A stretch of DNA of 64,000 nt from Pseudomonas asgharzadehiana (GTDB taxonomy: Bacteria; Pseudomonadota; Gammaproteobacteria; Pseudomonadales; Pseudomonadaceae). The position numbers and the translations under genes were made by a program. The stretch is taken from assembly GCF_019139815.1 (NCBI RefSeq), contig NZ_CP077079.1, positions 62,001-126,000 of the forward strand, in the 5' to 3' direction. This document shows positions 54,638 to 61,786 of this stretch, in pieces. The notes under the pieces are model-generated. The model was not told the DNA's origin. It saw only the letters and a list, made by a program, of their open reading frames with translations, and made no database searches. Every line of letters starts with the position of its first letter. Position 1 is the stretch's first letter.

Positions 54638-55948
54638 ATGCCGCTCATAAAGAAACAACTCGCAATGGCCATCACCCTGACGCTCGGCGCGCTCAGCGCT
54701 CAACACGCGCAGGCACGAGGCGACATCGAGCCAGACAGCGAATGGCTTGAGCCGGCTGCGGTGAGCAGTGGAAGGCACCATTTCGAACCGGCTTTGCCGA
54801 CACCCGAAGACTTCTACTTCGCCAACACCGCCACCAGCCGGAACGGTTTGAGCGTCGCCAAAGTGGTGGACTCCGCGGTGCAAACCCTGCTGGCCTCGGA
54901 CGAACTGCATGAATGGGAAAAAAACCGCCTTGAGAATTACGGCCTGTACCTGGGCACCTTGGAGCCAGGTCGGATAGGTGCCGTGCTTGAGCAACTGGCA
55001 GGCACCCAGAACGCCAACCTGGGCACCGCCACTCAAAACAGCATGAATCAATTGAACGCCAGCCTGTTGTCGGCCCTGCGCCTGCTGGACAACCACGCCA
55101 GCGAGACAGGACGCGTATGGGTCCAAGGCCTGGGCCATAGCGGCAAGCTCGATGCCCAGCACGGCAGTGCCGGCTTGAAACAACGCAGCCAGGGCCTGCT
55201 GCTGGGTGCCGACTGGTCAATCGACCCTGCATGGCGACTCGGCGTGGTGGCCGGCAAGTCCGGCAGCGAACTGAACGCCACGCGTTTCAAAGGTGATCTG
55301 GACAGTTGGCACCTGGGGGCTTACGCCGTGCGCCAGGACGGACCACTGGCCTTGCGCCTGGGGGCGCTTTACAGCGCCCATACCGGGAAAAACAAGCGTA
55401 CGGTCGATTTCGATTTTATTAACCGCCGCGAAAATCTCACGGGCCAGTACAACGCCCAGAGCCAAAACGTATTCGCAGAGTTGGGCTATCAATTGGACCT
55501 GGGCGGTTTGCACGCCGAGCCCTTTGCCGGCGCTGGTTTTCAGCGCTATCAGCGTGACCGTTTTCGGGAAAAAGGCGGCTACAGCGCACTGGACGTGGGT
55601 GCACAAACCCAGCAAAACCTCAGCACTACCTTGGGCCTTCGCTTGAGCCACGGTTTTGCACTGGGCAACCAAATGACCCTCAAACCGCACCTGAGCACCC
55701 AATGGAAACACCTGTATGGCGACGTCAACAGTCGCGTTCGCCAGTCATTTGCCTGGAACAAACGTCAGGACTTCAACAGTGAGTTCACCATCGACGGCAC
55801 CGCTCTGGACCGCGACAGTCTGGCGCTGCGTACCGGCCTGGACATGGCGCTGTCGGCTGAACACCGTGTGGGCCTGGCCTACACCGCCGAGTTCGGCAGC
55901 CATAGTCGTAACCAGGGGTTGATGGGGCAATGGGCGATGGCGTTCTAA
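54638..55948 (+). CDS. Autotransporter beta-barrel protein with a very short passenger
   Basis: The 436-residue protein has a signal peptide (MPLIKKQLAMAITLTLGALS, cleavage after AQA). About 130 residues follow, with no repeats or enzyme motifs and a helix with DSAVQTLLASDELHEWEKNR. The autotransporter beta-barrel domain then runs from about residue 165 (GRVWVQGLGHSGKLDAQHG) and ends in the outer-membrane signature MGQWAMAF with C-terminal Phe. Normal autotransporters carry passengers several times longer. It may be a stand-alone outer membrane protein or a passenger-loss form. The gene is intact. Confidence 0.85.
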   Translation: MPLIKKQLAMAITLTLGALSAQHAQARGDIEPDSEWLEPAAVSSGRHHFEPALPTPEDFYFANTATSRNGLSVAKVVDSAVQTLLASDELHEWEKNRLENYGLYLGTLEPGRIGAVLEQLAGTQNANLGTATQNSMNQLNASLLSALRLLDNHASETGRVWVQGLGHSGKLDAQHGSAGLKQRSQGLLLGADWSIDPAWRLGVVAGKSGSELNATRFKGDLDSWHLGAYAVRQDGPLALRLGALYSAHTGKNKRTVDFDFINRRENLTGQYNAQSQNVFAELGYQLDLGGLHAEPFAGAGFQRYQRDRFREKGGYSALDVGAQTQQNLSTTLGLRLSHGFALGNQMTLKPHLSTQWKHLYGDVNSRVRQSFAWNKRQDFNSEFTIDGTALDRDSLALRTGLDMALSAEHRVGLAYTAEFGSHSRNQGLMGQWAMAF

Positions 55949-55972
55949 GGCGGCATTGCCTGAACAACAGAC

Positions 55973-55996
55973 AAAAAAAGGGGGCACATGCCCCCC
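55973..55996 (-). terminator. Intrinsic terminator after pycB
   Basis: On the minus strand GGGGGCA...TGCCCCC is followed by TTTTTTT, 35 bp beyond the pycB stop. It also faces the autotransporter gene. Confidence 0.9.
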
Positions 55997-56029
55997 GAGG
56001 TTTAAACGGTAGTGTCGAAGGCTGGGTAA

Positions 56030-57838
56030 TCAGCCTTCGATTTCGATCAGGATTTCGCCAGGGTTGACCCGGTCGCCCTTGGCCACGTGCACAGCGACCA
56101 CCTTGCCGGCAATCGAGGCCTGGACTTCGGTTTCCATCTTCATGGCTTCGGTAATCAGCACAGCCTGGCCGGCCTTGACCACGTCGCCTTCCTTGACCAG
56201 CACGTCGACGATATTGCCCGGCATCGCGGTGCTCACATGGCCCGGCTCGGTGGCCTGCTTGCGCTTGCTACCGCCGCCGCCGACAAACTCGTTGAGTGGC
56301 TCGAACACCACTTCTTCCGGCATGCCGTCGATGGACAGATAGAAGTGACGCTTGCCTTCGGCTTTCACGCCGACACCGGTGATATCCACGCGGTAGCTTT
56401 CGCCGTGCACGTCGATCACGAACTCGGTCGGCACACCCTCGCCGCCGGCGCGCGCCACACCGCCCGCTTCCGGGATAGGCAGCAGCACTTCCGGCGCCAG
56501 GGTGCCGGCGTCACGCTCTTCGAGGAATTTGCGCCCGATGTCCGGGAACATGGCGTAGGTCAGCACGTCTTCTTCAGACTTGGCCAACGCGCCGATTTCG
56601 CCGCGCAGCTTGGTCATTTCCGGCTTGAGCAGGTCAGCAGGGCGTACATCGATCACGTCTTCGCTGCCGATGGCCTGGCGACGCAGTTTTTCGTTCACAG
56701 TGCCCGGCGCCTTGCCGTAGCCGCCTTGCAAGTAGAGCTTCACTTCGTTGGTGATGGTCTTGTAGCGCTCGCCGGCCAGCACGTTGAAAAACGCCTGGGT
56801 GCCGACGATCTGCGAGGTTGGGGTGACCAGCGGCGGGAAGCCGAGGTCTTCACGCACGCGCGGAATTTCAGCCAGCACTTCGCTCATGCGGTTGAGCGCG
56901 CCCTGCTCCTTGAGCTGGTTGGCCAGGTTGGAAATCATCCCGCCCGGTACCTGGTTGACTTGCACGCGGGTGTCGACCGCGGTGAATTCGCTTTCGAACT
57001 GGTGGTACTTCTTGCGCACGGCGTAGAAGTACAGGCCGATCTCTTGCAGCAGTTCCAGGTCCAGGCCAGTGTCGAACTCGCTGCCTTTGAGGGCGGCGAC
57101 CATCGACTCGGTACCGGGGTGGCTGGTGCCCCAGGCGAAGCTGGAGATAGCGGTGTCGATATGGTCGGCACCGTTTTCGATGGCCTTGAGTTGGCACATC
57201 GCGGCCAGGCCGGCGGTGTCGTGGGAGTGAATAAAGATCGGCAGGTTCTGCTCGGCTTTCAGCGCCTTGACCAGCTCACCGGTGGCGTACGGGGTCAGCA
57301 GGCCGGCCATGTCCTTGATCGCGATCGAGTCGCAACCCATGGATTCCAGTTGCTTGGCCTGGGCCACGAAGGCCTCGACGGTGTGCACCGGGCTGGTGGT
57401 GTAGGCGATGGTGCCCTGGGCATGTTTGCCCGCTGCCTTCACCGCTTCGATAGCCACGCGCAGGTTACGCACATCGTTCATGGCGTCGAAGATGCGGAAC
57501 ACATCGATGCCGTTCACGGCGGCCTTGGCGACGAAGGCTTTGACCACGTCGTCGCTGTAGTGGCGGTAGCCCAACAGGTTCTGGCCGCGCAGCAGCATTT
57601 GCAGGCGAGTATTGGGCAACGCGGCGCGCAATTGGCGCAGGCGCTCCCATGGGTCTTCTTTCAAAAAGCGCACGCAGGCGTCGAAGGTCGCGCCGCCCCA
57701 GACTTCCAGGGACCAGTAGCCGACTTTGTCGAGCTTGTCGCAGATCGGCAGCATGTCATCGGTGCGCATGCGGGTGGCCAGCAACGATTGGTGAGCGTCG
57801 CGCAGGATGGTGTCGGTGACAAAAATCTTCTTGCTCAT
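56030..57838 (-). CDS. pycB: Pyruvate carboxylase subunit B (carboxyltransferase and biotin carrier)
   Basis: From ATG 57838 (MSKKIFVTDTILRDAHQSLL) the protein has 602 residues. The carboxyltransferase TIM barrel covers about 1-290 (RDAHQSLLATRMRTDDM; KDMAGLL with the lysine; HSHDTAGLAAMCQLKA). The conserved carboxylase domain follows at about 290-480. The biotin carrier domain is at the end, with EAMKM carrying the biotinyl-lysine. With PycA it turns pyruvate and bicarbonate into oxaloacetate. Similar to OadA; the carboxylase role is chosen because of the PycA neighbour and lack of sodium-pump subunits. Confidence 0.95.
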   Translation of the reverse strand: MSKKIFVTDTILRDAHQSLLATRMRTDDMLPICDKLDKVGYWSLEVWGGATFDACVRFLKEDPWERLRQLRAALPNTRLQMLLRGQNLLGYRHYSDDVVKAFVAKAAVNGIDVFRIFDAMNDVRNLRVAIEAVKAAGKHAQGTIAYTTSPVHTVEAFVAQAKQLESMGCDSIAIKDMAGLLTPYATGELVKALKAEQNLPIFIHSHDTAGLAAMCQLKAIENGADHIDTAISSFAWGTSHPGTESMVAALKGSEFDTGLDLELLQEIGLYFYAVRKKYHQFESEFTAVDTRVQVNQVPGGMISNLANQLKEQGALNRMSEVLAEIPRVREDLGFPPLVTPTSQIVGTQAFFNVLAGERYKTITNEVKLYLQGGYGKAPGTVNEKLRRQAIGSEDVIDVRPADLLKPEMTKLRGEIGALAKSEEDVLTYAMFPDIGRKFLEERDAGTLAPEVLLPIPEAGGVARAGGEGVPTEFVIDVHGESYRVDITGVGVKAEGKRHFYLSIDGMPEEVVFEPLNEFVGGGGSKRKQATEPGHVSTAMPGNIVDVLVKEGDVVKAGQAVLITEAMKMETEVQASIAGKVVAVHVAKGDRVNPGEILIEIEG

Positions 57839-57849
57839 TCTTATAGTCC

Positions 57850-59265
57850 TCACAGGCCTGCGTGGGCGGCGATGGCGGCGGCGATGGCCAGGGCCAGCTC
57901 TTCGGGTTTGCGCTTGATCGAGTAGTTGGTCAGCTCAGGGTGGCTTTCCACAAAGCTTGTATTGAACTGGCCGCTACGGAATTCCGGGTTGCGCAGGATT
58001 TCCTGGTAGTAGGCGGCGGTGGTCTTCACGCCTTGCAGGCGCATGTCGTCCAGGGCACGTAGGCCACGGTCCATGGCCTCTTCCCAGGTCAACGCCCACA
58101 CCACCAGTTTCAGGCACATGGAGTCATAGAACGGTGGGATGGTGTAGCCGGTGTAGATCGCCGTGTCGGTACGCACGCCGGGGCCGCCGGGCGCGTAATA
58201 ACGGGTAATTTTGCCGAAGCTGGGCAGGAAGTTGTTCTTCGGGTCTTCGGCGTTGATACGGAACTGCAACGCAAAACCACGGTGCTGGATGTCTTCCTGT
58301 TTCACCGACAGCGGCAGGCCGGAAGCGATGCGGATCTGCTCGCGGACGATGTCGATCCCGGTGATTTCTTCGGTGATGGTGTGTTCCACCTGCACCCGGG
58401 TGTTCATCTCCATGAAGTACACCTCGCCCTCGGCGAGCAGGAACTCCACGGTGCCGGCGTTCTCGTAGCCCACGGCCTTGGCGGCGCGCACCGACAGGTC
58501 GCCGATGTAGGCGCGCTGTTCCGGGGTCAGCTGCGGGCTGGGGGCGATTTCGATGAGCTTCTGGTTGCGGCGCTGAATCGAACAATCGCGTTCGAACAGG
58601 TGCACCACGTTGCCAAAGCTGTCACCGAGAATCTGCGCCTCGATGTGCTTGGGATTGACGATGCATTTTTCCAGGAACACTTCCGCCGAACCGAAGGCCT
58701 TGGTGGCTTCGGAAATCACGCGAGGGAAGGCTTGCTCGAGTTCTTCGCGGCTGTTGCACCGGCGAATACCGCGACCGCCGCCACCGGAGGTCGCCTTGAG
58801 CATCACCGGGTAACCGATACGGTCGCCCTCGGTGAGAGCCTCGGCGATGTCGGCGACGTTGCCTTCGGTGCCTGGGGTCACCGGTACACCGGCCTTGATC
58901 ATGCTGCGACGGGCTTCGGTCTTGTCGCCCATGCGGCGGATCACTTCAGCGGCCGGGCCGATGAATTTGATCCCGCGTTCGGCGCAGATGTCCGCCAGCT
59001 CGGCGTTTTCCGACAGGAAACCGTAGCCGGGGTGCAACGCATCACAACCGGTTTCCACGGCCAGGTTCACCAGCTTGCGCGGGTTCAGGTAGCCGGCCAA
59101 CGGCTCGGCACCAATGCTGTGGGCTTCGTCGGCACGTTTGACGTGCAACGCGTGGCGGTCGGCATCGGAATACACCGCGACCGAGCGAATGCCCATCTCG
59201 GCGCAAGCACGCACGATTCGTACGGCAATCTCACCACGGTTGGCGATCAGGATCTTTTTTATCAC
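57850..59265 (-). CDS. pycA: Pyruvate carboxylase subunit A (biotin carboxylase)
   Basis: I start at GTG 59265, giving the canonical MIKKILIANRGEIAVRIVRA (471 residues). An in-frame start at 59286 would add seven residues. Biotin carboxylase motifs are present: KATSGGGGRGIR (ATP grasp), EKCIVNPKHIEAQIL, RDCSIQRRNQK, MEMNTRVQVEHTITE. It carboxylates the biotin on PycB using ATP. It lies 11 bp upstream of pycB in a two-gene operon. Confidence 0.95.
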   Translation of the reverse strand: MIKKILIANRGEIAVRIVRACAEMGIRSVAVYSDADRHALHVKRADEAHSIGAEPLAGYLNPRKLVNLAVETGCDALHPGYGFLSENAELADICAERGIKFIGPAAEVIRRMGDKTEARRSMIKAGVPVTPGTEGNVADIAEALTEGDRIGYPVMLKATSGGGGRGIRRCNSREELEQAFPRVISEATKAFGSAEVFLEKCIVNPKHIEAQILGDSFGNVVHLFERDCSIQRRNQKLIEIAPSPQLTPEQRAYIGDLSVRAAKAVGYENAGTVEFLLAEGEVYFMEMNTRVQVEHTITEEITGIDIVREQIRIASGLPLSVKQEDIQHRGFALQFRINAEDPKNNFLPSFGKITRYYAPGGPGVRTDTAIYTGYTIPPFYDSMCLKLVVWALTWEEAMDRGLRALDDMRLQGVKTTAAYYQEILRNPEFRSGQFNTSFVESHPELTNYSIKRKPEELALAIAAAIAAHAGL

Positions 59266-59408
59266 TTGGAAATTCCCTTGAGCCAATTGCTGCGTTCTTC
59301 GACCCGCTGAAGCCGGGTCGGCGCGTGACCAAATGTTTCATGACAGTCGCGAGACACACACTAAGCCCCAGCAGGGATTAACAAAAATCAATAATTATTG
59401 GGCTGTGT

Positions 59409-59424
59409 ATAAGTAAAGACTTAT
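59409..59424. promoter_or_regulatory. Palindrome between pycA and pycR, likely LysR operator
   Basis: ATAAGT-AAAG-ACTTAT is an interrupted palindrome of the T-N11-A type in the divergent pycA/pycR region, 37 bp upstream of pycR. It is a plausible PycR binding site. Confidence 0.65.
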
Positions 59425-59460
59425 AGTTGGCCGAATGGGCCGGGAGAGAGGATTCAAATA

Positions 59461-60435
59461 ATGCGTAAGTCATTGATGCGCATGACATTGCGTCAATTGC
59501 AGATCTTCAATGAAGTGTGCGATTTGCGCTCCTACAGCCGGGCGGCCGAGGAAATGTCCCTGACACAACCCGCCGTGAGCCTGCAGATTCGCCAGCTGGA
59601 AGAGCTGATCGGCCAGCCGCTGTTCGATTACGTCGGCAAAAAACTCTACATGACTGAGGCCGCCGAAGCCTTGCAGCGAGCCAGCCGCGATATTTTCGGG
59701 CGCCTGGAAAACCTCGATATGCAGCTCTCGGACATGCAGGGCTCGCTGCAAGGCCAGTTGAAACTGGCCATTGAATCCAGCGCCAAGTACTTCGTGCCGC
59801 ACCTATTTGCCGCCTTCAAGCGCCAACATCCGGAGGTGCAGTTGCAACTGACGGTGGTGAACCGCGCCCAGGTGATTCGCAGGCTTTCCGACAACCGAGA
59901 TGATCTGGTGATTATGTCCATGGTGCCCCAGGACATGGGCCTGGAGTTCCTGCCATTTCTCAACAACCCCATCGTCGCCGTGGCGCCACTCGATCATCCC
60001 TTGAGCCTGCAAGGCCCGCTGCGCCTGCAGGACCTGGAGCCCTACACCCTGCTCATCCGCGAACCGGGCTCCGGCACGCGGCTGGCGTGCGAGGAGTATT
60101 TCAAGGAAAAACGTGTGCACTTCACCCAGACGGTGGAAGTGGCCTCGGCCGAGGCGCAGCGCGAATGCGTATGCGCCGGCCTGGGCGTGGCGTTGTTGAC
60201 ACGCCACGCGGTCAACATGGAATTGGCCACCGGCGGGCTCAAGGAGCTGCCGGTGGAAGAGCTGCCGCTGTACCGCAGTTGGTGCCTGGTGCAGGCCAAG
60301 GCCAAGCGTCTGTCACCGGTGGCCCATGCGTTCCTGGGCTTTATCCGCAGCGAACGCGTGCAGATCAGCGCGTTGGCTGAGCGCTTCGCTGGGCAGCCGC
60401 GGGTGCCTGCCAGTGCAGTTCCGGATAGTCACTGA
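59461..60435 (+). CDS. pycR: LysR-family regulator divergent from pycAB
   Basis: The 324-residue protein has the LysR HTH at about residues 10-70 (MTLRQLQIFNEVCDLRSYSR; LTQPAVSLQIRQLEELIG). The effector-binding domain follows from about 95 (LKLAIESSAKYFVPHLFAAF; CVCAGLGVALLTRHAV). Position divergent to pycA matches pycR in P. aeruginosa. Its 3' end overlaps a small gene on the other strand. Confidence 0.92.
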   Translation: MRKSLMRMTLRQLQIFNEVCDLRSYSRAAEEMSLTQPAVSLQIRQLEELIGQPLFDYVGKKLYMTEAAEALQRASRDIFGRLENLDMQLSDMQGSLQGQLKLAIESSAKYFVPHLFAAFKRQHPEVQLQLTVVNRAQVIRRLSDNRDDLVIMSMVPQDMGLEFLPFLNNPIVAVAPLDHPLSLQGPLRLQDLEPYTLLIREPGSGTRLACEEYFKEKRVHFTQTVEVASAEAQRECVCAGLGVALLTRHAVNMELATGGLKELPVEELPLYRSWCLVQAKAKRLSPVAHAFLGFIRSERVQISALAERFAGQPRVPASAVPDSH

Positions 60436-60562
60436 TGCTTTGGAGCAATTGGCGCTGATCGCAGCGGTCTTCGATTGCGCGACGGAACGCCATGCGGCGC
60501 TGGTCTTCCTGCTGACGACGGGTTTTGACGCAGCTGTTGCTGTCTTCGTAGGGCCGGGCCAT
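60365..60562 (-). CDS. Small PA3496-family putative envelope-integrity protein
   Basis: This 65-residue protein starts MARPYEDSNSCVKTRRQQED and continues QRRMAFRRAIEDR, the highly conserved core of the PA3496 family. GGGAG precedes the ATG at 60562. It overlaps the last 71 bp of pycR on the opposite strand. The C-terminal part after PELHW is Ala/Gln-rich and may be extended by drift. Highly charged, no membrane segment; the annotation envelope integrity is from family naming only. Confidence 0.75.
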   Translation of the reverse strand: MARPYEDSNSCVKTRRQQEDQRRMAFRRAIEDRCDQRQLLQSISDYPELHWQAPAAAQRSAQPTR

Positions 60563-60662
60563 TTGGAGTCTCCCAATGCGATTACGGGAGTTCAGGATGG
60601 CCTGGGGGGATGACGCGGCGATGACAGCCTGATGAAGATTCTGGGCACGCTGGAGAACCCAG

Positions 60663-60746
60663 TGTGGGAGGGGGCTTGCTCCCGATTACGGTGTGCCAGT
60701 ATCGGGTAGTCGACTGATCCACCGCTATCGGGAGCAAGCCCCCACA
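60663..60746. repeat. REP inverted pair, right unit truncated
   Basis: TGTGGGAGGGGGCTTGCTCC faces GGGAGCAAGCCCCCACA. The right-hand unit has lost bases from its outer arm, so it pairs imperfectly. Confidence 0.9.
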
Positions 60747-60757
60747 TTTTGACCGTA

Positions 60758-61624
60758 TCAGTCGTCCAGGGCTTTGACCGATTTTGGCGACAACCGCAGG
60801 CTGCGCAAACTGCGCTTCACGCTCTTGAGGTGGTTGACCAGGCTCGGCCCGCGCGCCATGGCCACGCCCATCGCCAGCACGTCGATCACCACCAGATGGG
60901 CGATTCGCGAGGTCAACGGCGTGTAGATCTCAGTGTCTTCGTGCACATCGATCGCCAGGTTGACCGTGGACAGTTCCGCCAGCGGCGTCTGGCTCGGGCA
61001 CAAGGTGATCAGCGACGCGCCGCTTTCGCGCACCAGGTTGGCGGTGATCAGCAGGTCTTTGGAGCGGCCCGACTGGGAAATGCAGATGGCCACGTCGGTG
61101 GGCTTGAGCGTCACCGCCGACATGGCCTGCATATGTGGGTCGCTGTAAGCCGCCGCCGTGAGCAGCAGGCGGAAGAATTTGTGCTGCGCATCCGCCGCCA
61201 CCGCGCCGGAGGCACCAAACCCATAGAACTCGACGCGCTGGGCCTGGGACATGGCCGTCACAGCCTTTTGCAACTCCACCGGATCGAGCTTCTCGCGCAC
61301 TTCCATCAGGGTGTGCAAGGTGGTGTCGAAAATTTTCAGGCTGTAATCGGCGACGGAATCATCTTCGTGAATCGCAAACTGGCCGAAGCTGGCGCCGGCG
61401 GCCAGGCTCTGGGCCAGTTTGAGTTTGAGGTCCTGGAAACCGGAGCAGCCGATGGCGCGACAAAAGCGCACGATGGTCGGCTCGCTGATGCCCACGCTGT
61501 GAGCCAGGTCGGCCATGGAACTGTGCATCACAGCCGCGGGGTCAAGCAGCACGTGATCGGCAACCTTGAGCTCCGATTTGCGTAACAGGTGGCGCGACTG
61601 GGCGATATGTTGCAACAGGTTCAA
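60758..61624 (-). CDS. HexR-like RpiR-family regulator with SIS domain
   Basis: The 288-residue protein has an RpiR-type HTH at about residues 10-75 (VADHVLLDPAAVMHSSMADL; GISEPTIVRFCRAIGC). A sugar-phosphate-binding SIS domain lies at about 120-250 (RVEFYGFGASGAVAADAQHK; AICISQSGRSKDLLITANLV). The SIS domain in HexR senses 2-keto-3-deoxy-6-phosphogluconate. It resembles the HexR paralogue at the PA5438 position rather than the one next to zwf-1. A HexR palindrome lies 46 bp upstream. Confidence 0.9.
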   Translation of the reverse strand: MNLLQHIAQSRHLLRKSELKVADHVLLDPAAVMHSSMADLAHSVGISEPTIVRFCRAIGCSGFQDLKLKLAQSLAAGASFGQFAIHEDDSVADYSLKIFDTTLHTLMEVREKLDPVELQKAVTAMSQAQRVEFYGFGASGAVAADAQHKFFRLLLTAAAYSDPHMQAMSAVTLKPTDVAICISQSGRSKDLLITANLVRESGASLITLCPSQTPLAELSTVNLAIDVHEDTEIYTPLTSRIAHLVVIDVLAMGVAMARGPSLVNHLKSVKRSLRSLRLSPKSVKALDD

Positions 61625-61669
61625 AGGGCAGGACTCTTGTTATTGGCAGGGCCAGGGGATGTAGCAAGC

Positions 61670-61686
61670 TTGTAGTTATACTACAA
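61670..61686. promoter_or_regulatory. HexR-type operator upstream of the HexR-like gene
   Basis: TTGTAGTTATACTACAA is an almost perfect palindrome and fits the HexR consensus TGTARTWWWAYTACA at every position. It lies 46 bp before the regulator start codon, where binding could repress its own promoter. Confidence 0.85.
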
Positions 61687-61786
61687 GAATTGCCGTTTTG
61701 CCCGTGCGACGCATCACTAAATCGCCCTGCTGCCCTCTGATTCAAAGGGCAGGCGCTTTGTAGCCACAAAGGCGGCCGTGGCACCA

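Noticed and set aside
56030..57838. Oxaloacetate decarboxylase alpha subunit as the primary call
   Set aside because: No sodium-pump beta/gamma subunits nearby, and a biotin carboxylase subunit is directly upstream; pyruvate carboxylase fits better.
56087..57925. 612-codon plus-strand frame across pycB
   Set aside because: Antisense shadow of pycB; His/Val/Gly-rich with no domain pattern or ribosome site.
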